Shown here: positions 8,100-16,614 of the stretch, in pieces | How positions within the stretch are numbered: position 1 is the first letter of the stretch | Layout of the letters: the number at the start of each line of letters is the position of its first letter | Assembly (NCBI GenBank): GCA_964492825.1 | Contig: CAZBLP010000039.1 | Location: 1 to 20,451 of the forward strand | Reading direction: 5' to 3' | Source of the DNA: CAZBLP01 sp964492825 | GTDB lineage: Bacteria > DYJV01 | Length of the DNA: 20,451 bases | The notes under the pieces: model-generated | Databases searched by the model: none | Told to the model about the DNA's origin: nothing | What the model saw: only the letters and a program-made list of their open reading frames with translations | Position numbers and translations under genes: made by a program

Positions 8100-9536
8100 A
8101 TGAAAGACAATTTATATAAGTTGGGAATAAATGAACTTCATAATTTATTAAAAAAAAGGGAAATCACTTCAAAAGAGATTACTGAAAGTTTTTTGGAAAA
8201 AATCAATGAATTAAACAAAGAAATAAATTCTTTTATTACAGTATGTGATGATATTGCCCTTAAACAGGCTGAAGAAGCTGACAAAAAAATTGATTCAGGA
8301 GAATTTTCTGAACTTACAGGGATCCCCCTGGGAATTAAAGATCTAATTTGCACATCAGGTATAAAAACCACTTGTGGGTCAAAAATTCTCCACAACTATA
8401 TCCCTACATATAATGCAACTGTTTATGAGCGATTATTGGAACAATCCATTGTAACTCTGGGCAAAAATAATATGGATGAATTTGCAATGGGCTCATCTAA
8501 TGAAACTTCACATTTCGGACCTGTTAAAAACCCTAATTCTCTTGACAGAGTTCCAGGTGGCTCAAGTGGGGGTTCAGCTGCTGCTGTTGCCTCAAATCAA
8601 TGTGCAGCATCTCTTGGCTCTGACACTGGCGGCTCTATTAGACAACCTGCTTCGTTTTGCGGAGTTGTTGGTTTAAAGCCCACATATGGAAGAGTTTCAA
8701 GATACGGTCTTATTGCTTTTGCATCATCGTTAGATCAGATTGGCCCTATTACAAAAAATGTTGAAGATGCAGCAATACTTTTAAAAGCAATAAGCGGTTA
8801 TGACAACAGAGATTCCACTTCGGTTAATATTGAAGTACCTGATTATTTATCAAATTTAAAAAAAGAATGTTTGAAAGGTTTGAAAATCGGAGTTCCAAAA
8901 GAATATTTTATTGAAGGAATTAATAAAGAAGTTAAAAATTGTGTTGAGAACAAACTAAAAGAGTTGGGGAAAAATGGTGCTGAAATCATAGAAATTTCTT
9001 TGCCACACACAGAATATGCAGTTGCTGTTTACTATATAATTGCTCCTGCTGAAGCAAGCTCCAACCTTGCCAGATTTGACGGAGTTAAATATGGTTACAG
9101 AACCGAAAATTACGACAATCTACTTGATATGTATAAAAAAACAAGAGCTGAAGGTTTTGGAGATGAAGTTAAAAGAAGAATAATGTTAGGCACATATGCT
9201 CTTTCATCAGGATATTACGATGCATACTATTTAAAAGCATCTAAAGTCAGGAATTTAATTAAGCAGGATTTTGCAGAAGCATTCAAAAATGTTGATGTTA
9301 TTGTATGCCCTGTTACACCTACAACTGCTTTTAAAATTGGCGAAAAAGTGGATAATCCTCTGGAAATGTATTTAAATGATATTTTTACAATACCACTTAA
9401 CTTAGCAGGTACATGTGGCATATCTATTCCTATTGGCAAAGATTCTGATAATTTACCAATAGGTTTGCAAATTATAGGTAATTTTTTTGAAGAAGAAAAA
9501 ATATTAAATGTGGCATATAATATTGAACAACTATAA
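8100..9536 (+). CDS. gatA: Asp-tRNA(Asn)/Glu-tRNA(Gln) amidotransferase subunit A
   Basis: GatA is the amidase subunit that releases ammonia from glutamine for transamidation of Glu-tRNA(Gln) or Asp-tRNA(Asn). The 478-residue protein has the amidase-signature catalytic triad: K80 in GIPLGIKDL, S155 in VPGGSSGGSAAAV and the nucleophile S179 in GSDTGGSIRQPA. VGLKPTYGRVSRYGLIAFASSLDQIGP is diagnostic of GatA within the amidase family. The start has GGAGGAG in front. gatB follows after 76 bases, with no gene between. GatC, the small third subunit that stabilises the complex, is not seen here. The presence of GatAB implies that Gln-tRNA, Asn-tRNA or both are made indirectly in this organism. Confidence 0.97.
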   Translation: MKDNLYKLGINELHNLLKKREITSKEITESFLEKINELNKEINSFITVCDDIALKQAEEADKKIDSGEFSELTGIPLGIKDLICTSGIKTTCGSKILHNYIPTYNATVYERLLEQSIVTLGKNNMDEFAMGSSNETSHFGPVKNPNSLDRVPGGSSGGSAAAVASNQCAASLGSDTGGSIRQPASFCGVVGLKPTYGRVSRYGLIAFASSLDQIGPITKNVEDAAILLKAISGYDNRDSTSVNIEVPDYLSNLKKECLKGLKIGVPKEYFIEGINKEVKNCVENKLKELGKNGAEIIEISLPHTEYAVAVYYIIAPAEASSNLARFDGVKYGYRTENYDNLLDMYKKTRAEGFGDEVKRRIMLGTYALSSGYYDAYYLKASKVRNLIKQDFAEAFKNVDVIVCPVTPTTAFKIGEKVDNPLEMYLNDIFTIPLNLAGTCGISIPIGKDSDNLPIGLQIIGNFFEEEKILNVAYNIEQL

Positions 9537-9612
9537 AATACGGAATTTTGAAAAATATAACAAATATCCGATAAAAATATCCAATTAAAAATTACTTTAG
9601 AAGGAGTTAACA

Positions 9613-11046
9613 ATGGAATACGAGGTAGTAATAGGCTTGGAAGTTCATGCACAACTTCTTACAGATACAAAAATCTTTTGCGGATGTTCCAACAAATTTG
9701 GCGAAACACCAAATGAAAATACATGTCCTGTTTGTACAGGTCAACCTGGCAGTTTGCCTGTTTTAAATAAAAAAGTAGTGGAATATGCCATTAAAGCCGG
9801 ATTGGCCACTAACTGCACTATTAATAAAAAAAGTATTTTTGCAAGAAAAAATTATTTTTATCCTGACCTGCCTAAAGGTTATCAAATTTCACAATATGAA
9901 CTTCCAATTTGCGAGCATGGCAAAATCACTATTAATGTAAATGGCAAGGAGAAGGAAGTTGGTATTACGAGAATTCACATGGAAGAAGATGCAGGTAAAC
10001 TGTCACACGAAGGTATTGATAAAAATTCAAGTTATGTTGATTTTAACAGAACCGGAACTCCTCTCATAGAAATTGTCAGCGAGCCTGATATAAGATCTCC
10101 TGAAGAAGCAGCGGAATATTTAAAACATCTCAGAAACACAGTTGTTTATCTTGAAATATGCGATGGCAATATGGAAGAAGGCAGTTTCAGATGCGATGCC
10201 AATATTTCGCTAAGGCCTAAAGGTTCTGAAAAATTTGGCACAAAAACAGAGCTTAAAAATATGAACAGCTTCAGAAATGTTCAAAAAGCTCTTGAATATG
10301 AAATCAAAAGACAAAAAGAGGTTTTAGAAGAAGGTGGTACAATTATTCAGGAAACAAGACTTTGGAATGCAGACAGAGGTATTACCGAAAGCATGAGGAG
10401 TAAAGAAGAAGCTCATGATTACAGATATTTTCCTGACCCTGACCTATTACCTTTAATTATTGATGATGAATGGATTAAAGAAATTAAAAAAGGTTTACCG
10501 GAACTTCCGTATGAAAAAGAAAGCAGGTTTATTAATGAATATAAAATTTCAAAAGAAGATGCAGAAGTTCTTGTTAGTTCCAAAAAACTTGCAGATTTTT
10601 TCGAACAAACAGTAAAATTATGCAATGAGCCTTCTGTTGCAAGCAACTGGATAAGAGTGGAATTATTAGGCTCTCTTAATTATGAAGGAAAAACAATTGA
10701 TGAATGTAAATTAACCCCCGAACACATGGGAAATTTGATAAAACTTATTAAAAACGGCTCCATTAGCGGCAAAATAGCAAAGAATGTTTTCAGAGAAATG
10801 TACAGTTCATTAAAAATGCCAGATATTATAGTAAAAGAAAAAGGATTGGTACAAATATCTGATGAATCTCAACTTAAAAATATAATTCAGGAAATTATTG
10901 AAAAATCTCAAACTCAAGTAGAACAGTATAGAAGCGGTAAAACAAAAGTATTCGGTTTTTTTGTGGGACAAGTTATGAAAGCTACTAAAGGCCAGGCAAA
11001 TCCTCAAATTGTCAATAAAATTTTGAAAAAACTGCTTGATACATAA
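9613..11046 (+). CDS. gatB: Asp-tRNA(Asn)/Glu-tRNA(Gln) amidotransferase subunit B
   Basis: GatB carries the kinase-like transamidase site, where the tRNA-bound glutamate or aspartate is activated with ATP and amidated. The 477-residue protein opens with EYEVVIGLEVHAQLLTDTKIFCGC and CPVCTGQPGSLPVLN; C23, C25, C38 and C41 form the cysteine set that binds zinc in many GatB proteins. Further hallmarks are FYPDLPKGYQISQYE, RIHMEEDAGKLSHEG, NRTGTPLIEIVSEPD and GSFRCDANISLRPKG. The C-terminal helical YqeY-like tail ends at VNKILKKLL and contacts the tRNA. AGAAGGAG precedes the start. It lies between gatA and tyrS, a plain translation-related grouping. Nothing looks broken. Confidence 0.97.
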   Translation: MEYEVVIGLEVHAQLLTDTKIFCGCSNKFGETPNENTCPVCTGQPGSLPVLNKKVVEYAIKAGLATNCTINKKSIFARKNYFYPDLPKGYQISQYELPICEHGKITINVNGKEKEVGITRIHMEEDAGKLSHEGIDKNSSYVDFNRTGTPLIEIVSEPDIRSPEEAAEYLKHLRNTVVYLEICDGNMEEGSFRCDANISLRPKGSEKFGTKTELKNMNSFRNVQKALEYEIKRQKEVLEEGGTIIQETRLWNADRGITESMRSKEEAHDYRYFPDPDLLPLIIDDEWIKEIKKGLPELPYEKESRFINEYKISKEDAEVLVSSKKLADFFEQTVKLCNEPSVASNWIRVELLGSLNYEGKTIDECKLTPEHMGNLIKLIKNGSISGKIAKNVFREMYSSLKMPDIIVKEKGLVQISDESQLKNIIQEIIEKSQTQVEQYRSGKTKVFGFFVGQVMKATKGQANPQIVNKILKKLLDT

Positions 11047-11102
11047 TACAGAATAAATAGTAATTAAAATTCTAATTCTAAACTTATGGGAGGAAATAAT
11101 AG

Positions 11103-12302
11103 ATGCATATTCAGGAGCAAATGAACCTTATAAAAAAAGGTGCAGAAGAAATAATCAGAGATGAAGAGCTCATTAATAAAATAAAGACAAAAGGAACTTT
11201 AAAAATAAAAGCAGGGTTTGATCCTACTGCACCTGACCTCCATCTCGGTCATACTGTGCTTATCCAAAAATTAAAACACTTTCAGGATTTAGGCCATGTT
11301 GTTTATTTCTTAATTGGTGACTTTACAGGTATGATTGGAGATCCCACAGGAAAATCAGAAACAAGAAAAGCTTTAACAAGAGAGGAAGTTTTGCAAAATG
11401 CTGAAACTTATAAAGAGCAAATTTTTAAAATTCTTGATGAAAGTAAAACCAAAATTGTTTTTAACAGCCAATGGCTTGCTACATTGAAAGCAGAAGACAT
11501 TGTAAGGCTATGTTCCAAATATACAGTAGCAAGAATGCTTGAAAGGGACGATTTTAACAATAGATTTAAAAATAATATTTCCATATCCATACATGAGTTT
11601 CTGTATCCTCTGTTTCAAGGATATGATTCTGTTGCAATAGAAAGCGATGTTGAGCTTGGTGGGACAGATCAAAAGTTTAATCTTCTGGTAGGTAGAGACC
11701 TTCAGAGAAATTATGGCCAAGAACCGCAGGTTATATTAACAATGCCGATATTAGAAGGACTTGATGGCAAAAACAAGATGAGCAAATCTCTTAACAATTA
11801 TATTGGCATTCAGGAAAATCCCAATGACATGTATGGTAAATTAATGTCTATTTCAGATGATTTAATGATTAGATATTATGAACTTTTAAGTGATATCAGC
11901 TATGAAGACTTTTTAAAATTAAAAAATGGTTTAAAAGACGGCTCTGTACACCCAATGAATGCAAAAAAACAGCTTGCCTATGAAATTGTGTCAAGATTTC
12001 ACGGTTTTAATAAAGCAAAAGAAGCTGAGGAATACTTTACACAATTGTTTAGTAAAAAAGAAATGCCTGATGACATGGAAAATATTGAGATAAATATAGA
12101 AAATGATAAAATTTGGATTTGCAGGCTTTTAAAGGAGCTTAATATGGTTGACTCAAATAGTGCTGCTAAAAGACTCATAAAACAGGGAGCTGTAAAAATA
12201 GATAATGAAAAAATTTCAGATGAAAACATGGAAATATTAAAAGGTTTTTCAGGAGTAATCAGGGCTGGTAAAAAGAAAATCAAAAAAGTAACAATTAAAT
12301 GA
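11103..12302 (+). CDS. tyrS: tyrosyl-tRNA synthetase
   Basis: TyrS charges tRNA(Tyr) with tyrosine and is a class I synthetase acting as a dimer. The 399-residue protein has the HIGH-type motif HLGH at 47-50 after KAGFDPTAPDL, the segment FLIGDFTGMIGDPTGKSETR, a tyrosine-pocket region with ELGGTDQKFNLLVGRDLQ, and KMSKS at 225-229. A C-terminal S4-type RNA-binding domain follows (near 335-399, SNSAAKRLIKQGAVKIDNEK). The HLGH and KMSKS forms and domain order fit the TyrRS subgroup related to TyrZ and not the E. coli TyrS type, a judgement by motif only. GGGAGG precedes the start; no T-box or other leader is visible in the 56 bases upstream. The stop is 3 bases before the next gene. Confidence 0.96.
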   Translation: MHIQEQMNLIKKGAEEIIRDEELINKIKTKGTLKIKAGFDPTAPDLHLGHTVLIQKLKHFQDLGHVVYFLIGDFTGMIGDPTGKSETRKALTREEVLQNAETYKEQIFKILDESKTKIVFNSQWLATLKAEDIVRLCSKYTVARMLERDDFNNRFKNNISISIHEFLYPLFQGYDSVAIESDVELGGTDQKFNLLVGRDLQRNYGQEPQVILTMPILEGLDGKNKMSKSLNNYIGIQENPNDMYGKLMSISDDLMIRYYELLSDISYEDFLKLKNGLKDGSVHPMNAKKQLAYEIVSRFHGFNKAKEAEEYFTQLFSKKEMPDDMENIEINIENDKIWICRLLKELNMVDSNSAAKRLIKQGAVKIDNEKISDENMEILKGFSGVIRAGKKKIKKVTIK

Positions 12303-12305
12303 AAA

Positions 12306-13070
12306 ATGGAGAAGAAAAAAGAATTAAGGGGGAAATTATATTTTATAGGTTGTGGGCCTGGTAGTAGAGAACTTATTACCATAGAAGGAGAAAAATGTTT
12401 AAAAAAAGCTGATGTTATATTTTATTTCCCGCCTTATGAACAAATTTTCAGTGATATTGTGCAATATAAAAAAAAATATTTTTTCTTTGAATATATGTTT
12501 AATGAAATAAAGGATATAATAGAAGTAAGTCTTTCAAATAATAAAAATGTAGGTTTTATGGTTCCAGGTGATTTGTCAATTTTTTCTCCGTTTTCAGGTT
12601 TTATTAAAATTTTTGAAAATGAAATTGAAATTATTCCGGGAGTCGGAACTTACAGCTATTTTGCCGCAAAATTAAAAAGAATTTTAAATGCTTGCGGAAA
12701 AATTTATTCTATTTCAATTTTAAGTACAAGAATGCTTTTAGAAAGAAAAGGTAACCCCGATTTTACAGAATATACAACCAAAGATACCACTCTTATAATT
12801 TATATGAACACTTTATCAGCCAATGAATTGTACAAACAATTAGTTAAAATTTATCCTTTATTTACTCCGGTTTTTGTAGGTTATAATTTATCTTCTCCAA
12901 AAGAGAAAATTATTAAAACAAATATAGAAAATATGCCTGTAGAATTAAAAGGATTAGATATTGAAAATGAAAAACTTATAACAATTATAGTTGGTGACAT
13001 TTCTGAAATTCCATACAACAATCTGTGGTGGGATAATAAAGTTGCTTCTGTAAAAAAAGATAAAAGATGA
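12306..13070 (+). CDS. divergent CbiF/CobM-like tetrapyrrole (precorrin-4) methylase
   Basis: The 254-residue protein belongs to the SAM-dependent tetrapyrrole methylase superfamily. The N-terminal glycine-rich loop FIGCGPGSRELITIEG (near 13-28), ADVIFY, a GD-containing segment MVPGDLSIFS and EIEIIPGVGTYSYFAAKL follow the family order, and SSPKEKIIKTNIENM resembles the C-terminal motif of CbiF/CobM (precorrin-4 C11-methyltransferase). Two signature spots deviate: the usual GPGDPEL is GPGSREL, and the usual GDPS is GDLS. Other corrin-ring genes are absent from the window. It lacks a clear ribosome site but sits 3 bases after the tyrS stop, and its stop overlaps the next start as ATGA. It may modify or sense a tetrapyrrole taken up by the transport genes that follow. 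Superfamily is sure; the reaction is not. Confidence 0.72.
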   Translation: MEKKKELRGKLYFIGCGPGSRELITIEGEKCLKKADVIFYFPPYEQIFSDIVQYKKKYFFFEYMFNEIKDIIEVSLSNNKNVGFMVPGDLSIFSPFSGFIKIFENEIEIIPGVGTYSYFAAKLKRILNACGKIYSISILSTRMLLERKGNPDFTEYTTKDTTLIIYMNTLSANELYKQLVKIYPLFTPVFVGYNLSSPKEKIIKTNIENMPVELKGLDIENEKLITIIVGDISEIPYNNLWWDNKVASVKKDKR

Positions 13071-13873
13071 AAAATAAGATTTTCTTTATTTTATTCATTT
13101 TTAACTTTTTCTTTCTTCCTTTATGTTATTCCAAAAATATCTGCTTTCTTCTTAGTAAAAAATTAAAGCCTTATATTGAAATGGTAAACGGTTTTTCTGA
13201 AAATTATAACAGCAATGTTAAGATATTTGATATATCTAAGAAAGAAATTACAAAAAAAAGTTTAGACTCTTACAATATTCTTATATCATCAGGAAGTAAT
13301 GCTAATATTTTTTTAAAAAAATATAAAGGGAAAAACTGTCAAATAAAAATTTTCACTTTTTTGATTTATAAAAACGAATGTAAGAATTTTTCATTAGATA
13401 ACAAAACTTTTTCAATTTATCTATATCCTCCTGCTGAAAAATTAATCTATTTTTTCAAAAAAAGAAAAATAAACAAATTAATTGCCCCCTATTCTGACAA
13501 AAGGGTCGGCGAATATCTGAACAATTCAAAATCTCTCTTCAAATTAACAGGTATTGAATTGAAAATTTTCAATATTACCTCTTTTACGAATTTTGAAAAA
13601 TTTTTGAAAAAATATAAAGGTTATTGTTTGTGGATGCTGCCGGATACTTTATATTCGTCAATTGATATTATTAACTACTTAATTGAAAAATCTACAATGT
13701 ACCATATTAAAACAATAGGCTACAACAGTTTTTTTTACAAAATAGGAGCTAATTATTCAATTATTATAGATTACAAAAAAATGGGAAATTTAATTAAAAA
13801 TATTATATTGCACAAAGAAAGTAATAATTTAATAAACGCACCATTTATATTTAAAGGAAATAATAAAAAATGA
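13067..13873 (+). CDS. periplasmic binding protein, ABC_sub_bind-like
   Basis: The 268-residue product starts with a clear signal peptide (hydrophobic residues 5-20, cleavage near CYS at 20-22), so it should be periplasmic. The remainder resembles the ABC_sub_bind (PF04392) type of solute-binding fold: alternating strands and helices with NILISSGSNANIFLKKYKG, FSIYLYPPAEKLIYFFKK and a C-terminal GYCLWMLPDTLYSSIDIINYL followed by IKTIGYNSFFYKIGANYSI. That match is by overall pattern, with no catalytic residue to check. No permease or ABC ATPase lies near, so a role as ligand sensor for the adjacent kinase is as likely as transport. It overlaps the gene before it by 4 bases and the kinase after it by 4 bases, so expression should be coupled. 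Confidence 0.6.
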   Translation: MKNKIFFILFIFNFFFLPLCYSKNICFLLSKKLKPYIEMVNGFSENYNSNVKIFDISKKEITKKSLDSYNILISSGSNANIFLKKYKGKNCQIKIFTFLIYKNECKNFSLDNKTFSIYLYPPAEKLIYFFKKRKINKLIAPYSDKRVGEYLNNSKSLFKLTGIELKIFNITSFTNFEKFLKKYKGYCLWMLPDTLYSSIDIINYLIEKSTMYHIKTIGYNSFFYKIGANYSIIIDYKKMGNLIKNIILHKESNNLINAPFIFKGNNKK

Positions 13874-15219
13874 AATTAAATTTAAGCAGAAGAGTCCTTA
13901 TAATTATTTTTGTATCAGTTATGTTTACTTTTATATCTGTACTGTTTGTTAATAACAAATTGTTTTTAGGGCTTTTTAAAGAGCAATTTCATGAAAAAAT
14001 TAATATAATAGGTACAGAATTTTCAAAAGTTGCTGCACTTTCACTTTTATTGCACAGACAGGATATTCTCGCAAAAAGAACAGATGATATTCTAAAAGAT
14101 AAAGACATAATAGGAGTAAAAATCTTTCTTAAAAATAAAAAAGTAGGTTTTGAAAAAGGCATAACAAAAGGTTACAGAGTGGTGTTTCCTATATTTACAA
14201 AACAGTTTTCGGAAAATAATTTTTTTAATCTGGAGGAAAAAATTGTCAAATTAGGAGACGTTGAGCTCTATTATTCAAGAGAAAATATAAAGATGGTAAT
14301 GTATAAGGTTTTTATACTATCTTTTCTAATATCATTTGTAATTGCAATTACAGTATTTTTCTTTGCATTTAAAGTATTAAAAAAGAACTTTCTGGCACCT
14401 CTTGACTTTTGGCAGAAAAACATAGAAAATGAGAAAAATTTATTAAAATACTACAATAAAATCAAAAAGTTTTCTCCACCTGAAATTGAAAAGTTATATA
14501 AGGCATTTTTAGATATGCTTGAAAAGTATAAGGATAATAACAAAAAGCTTATTTATCAGACAACTCTTGCTGAAATTGGCAAATTCTCATTGACAGTTGC
14601 CCATGAGATTAAAAATCCATTGGGAATCATCAAGGGAGCATTTGATATTATTAAAAAAGAAAATGTTGATAAACAAACAAAACAGGAAATGATAGAATAT
14701 GTCGGCGATGAAATTAAAAGAATTGATAAATTAATAAAAGACTTTTTATTAATGGCGAAAAATTTCAAATTAAATGAAAAACCTGTTGATATTACAAAGT
14801 TTATTTACATGGCTTGTAAAAAATGCCAGATAAATTTTCCCAATGTTGAATTTAAAATAAAAATTTTACAAAATATAAAAACATTTTCAGATGAAGAAGT
14901 TTTAACTCATATATTAATGAATCTTGTAAAAAATGCAGTTGAAGCAAATGCTGATAAAATAGAGTTGATTATTTCCGCAAATAAAAAATATTGGAACATT
15001 ATTGTAAAAGATAATGGCACAGGTATTTCTGAAAAAGTTAAAAACAGAATTTTTGACCCTTTTTTTACCACCAAAAAAGAGGGCTCGGGTATTGGACTTA
15101 CTTTTGTTGTAAAAGCTGTTTATCAGTTAAATGGAAATATATTTTTTGCATCTAAAAAAATAGCAGAAGGCACTACTTTTGTATTACGGTTTGAAAAAAT
15201 CAATACAGAAAATAGTTAA
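13870..15219 (+). CDS. membrane sensor histidine kinase
   Basis: The 449-residue protein has two transmembrane helices (about 9-29 and 144-168) framing a periplasmic domain of about 115 residues, the presumed input region. A degenerate HAMP-like linker follows (near 170-225). The kinase core has the phospho-accepting H245 in AHEIKNPLG, N-box MNLVKNAVEAN (351-361), G1 DNGTGIS (382-388), F-box FDPFFTT (396-402) and G2 GSGIGLT (406-412). It resembles NtrB/ZraS-type kinases that pair with sigma-54 activators, and such an activator follows 39 bases later. The overlap with the periplasmic-protein gene suggests that the two proteins work together at the inner membrane. The signal itself cannot be read. 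Confidence 0.92.
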   Translation: MKLNLSRRVLIIIFVSVMFTFISVLFVNNKLFLGLFKEQFHEKINIIGTEFSKVAALSLLLHRQDILAKRTDDILKDKDIIGVKIFLKNKKVGFEKGITKGYRVVFPIFTKQFSENNFFNLEEKIVKLGDVELYYSRENIKMVMYKVFILSFLISFVIAITVFFFAFKVLKKNFLAPLDFWQKNIENEKNLLKYYNKIKKFSPPEIEKLYKAFLDMLEKYKDNNKKLIYQTTLAEIGKFSLTVAHEIKNPLGIIKGAFDIIKKENVDKQTKQEMIEYVGDEIKRIDKLIKDFLLMAKNFKLNEKPVDITKFIYMACKKCQINFPNVEFKIKILQNIKTFSDEEVLTHILMNLVKNAVEANADKIELIISANKKYWNIIVKDNGTGISEKVKNRIFDPFFTTKKEGSGIGLTFVVKAVYQLNGNIFFASKKIAEGTTFVLRFEKINTENS

Positions 15220-15258
15220 TATAAGAAACTTAGTTTTTCATTAAATTCGGGGGAAATA

Positions 15259-16614
15259 ATGGCAACAATTTTAATTGTTGAAGATGAAGAAAAACTCAGG
15301 CGAATATTAAAAATAATTTTAATGCAGGAAAATTATAATATAATAGAATCCTCCAATGGTTTGGAAGCTATTGCCAAGTTAAGAGAAAACGATGTGGATA
15401 TTGTAATCAGTGATATAAAAATGCCTGAAATGGATGGGTTTGAACTTTTACAACATATAAAGGAGGAAAATATTCCTGTTCCCGTAATATTTATAACTGC
15501 TTTTGCTACCATTGAATCTGCAGTTAATGCAATGAGAATGGGTGTTATTGATTATATTCAAAAACCTTTTGAAGAAGAAAAAATTTTAATAACAGTGGAA
15601 AAAGCTCTTGGAATTTCAAGAATTTTACAGGAAAAAAATGAGCTGAAAAAAGAGCTGGATGAGTTAAAATTGCCTGTTGAGTTAATCTTTGAGTCACAAA
15701 AAATGAGAGAAGTTATTTTTATGTTAAAAAAGGCTGTTTCTTTAAACAGAACAACTTATCTCATAACAGGAGAATCAGGAGTTGGCAAAGAAGTTATTGC
15801 AAGATTCATACACAAAATAAGTATAAGAAAAAATGAAAAATTTATTCCAATTAATTGCAATGCTATTCCAAAAGACCTTGTGGAATCAGAGCTGTTCGGA
15901 TATGAAAAGGGCGCTTTTACAGGAGCTATAAAAAGCAAAAAAGGCGCTTTTGAACTTGCAGATAAAGGCACCCTGTTTTTAGATGAAATCGGAGATTTGC
16001 CCTTTGACATTCAGGGAAAATTATTAAGAGTTTTACAGGAGCAGAAATTTTACAGAGTTGGCGGTTCTTCGGAAATAAAAGTTGATGTTCAGATAATTGC
16101 AGCCACTAATAAAGAACTTGAAAAACTTATAAAAAAAGGTCATTTTAGAGAAGACCTATACTACAGATTAAATGTTATTCCTGTTCATATTCCTTCTTTA
16201 AGAGATAGAAGAGAAGATATATTACCACTTGCAAAACATTTTCTAAAAGAGTTAACAGGAGTTGAGGTTAAAGAATTTTTAACTGAAAATGCCAAAAAAA
16301 TTGTAGAATCATACAATTATCCTGGGAACATAAGGGAGCTCAAAAACACTATTGAACGGGCATGGATTTTATCAGGAGGAAAAGTGCCTATAAATTCCGA
16401 TAATTTAAGGTTCTTAAAATTTTCAAATTTAGATCAAAAATTTGATGATAACATAACACTACCTAACAGCGGCATAAACTTGGAAGAGCTTGAAAAACAG
16501 TTAATCAAACAAGCCCTTGATAAAACAGGAGGCAATAAAAGTGCCGCAGCAAGGCTTCTCGGACTGACAAGAGCCAAATTAAGAACCAGAGTAAAAATGT
16601 TAGAAGGAAAATAG
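15259..16614 (+). CDS. NtrC-family sigma-54-dependent response regulator
   Basis: The 451-residue regulator has a receiver domain (1-120) with acidic D9/E10, phospho-acceptor D52 in SDIKMPEMDG and K102 in QKPF. The AAA+ domain (about 142-375) has Walker A GESGVGKE (171-178), the sigma-54 contact loop GAFTGA (218-223), Walker B TLFLDEIGD (238-246) and arginines in SLRDRREDILPLAKHF. A Fis-type helix-turn-helix closes the protein (about 412-450, GGNKSAAARLLGLTRAKLRTRVKML). All catalytic elements are intact, so it should activate sigma-54 RNA polymerase when phosphorylated. The start has CGGGGG ahead. It ends exactly where the TonB-receptor gene begins. Its targets are unknown; the -24/-12 match before the CAP-like gene is the nearest candidate. 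Confidence 0.94.
   Translation: MATILIVEDEEKLRRILKIILMQENYNIIESSNGLEAIAKLRENDVDIVISDIKMPEMDGFELLQHIKEENIPVPVIFITAFATIESAVNAMRMGVIDYIQKPFEEEKILITVEKALGISRILQEKNELKKELDELKLPVELIFESQKMREVIFMLKKAVSLNRTTYLITGESGVGKEVIARFIHKISIRKNEKFIPINCNAIPKDLVESELFGYEKGAFTGAIKSKKGAFELADKGTLFLDEIGDLPFDIQGKLLRVLQEQKFYRVGGSSEIKVDVQIIAATNKELEKLIKKGHFREDLYYRLNVIPVHIPSLRDRREDILPLAKHFLKELTGVEVKEFLTENAKKIVESYNYPGNIRELKNTIERAWILSGGKVPINSDNLRFLKFSNLDQKFDDNITLPNSGINLEELEKQLIKQALDKTGGNKSAAARLLGLTRAKLRTRVKMLEGK

Noticed and set aside
4816..9592. Exact 15-base repeat TATCCAATTAAAAAT before hemL (4816-4830) and before gatB (9578-9592)
   Set aside because: About one such match is expected by chance in 20 kb of this base composition, and the flanks do not match.
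12200..12305. Cobalamin riboswitch before the methylase gene
   Set aside because: There is no intergenic space (3 bases) and no B12-box-like sequence was seen within the end of tyrS.
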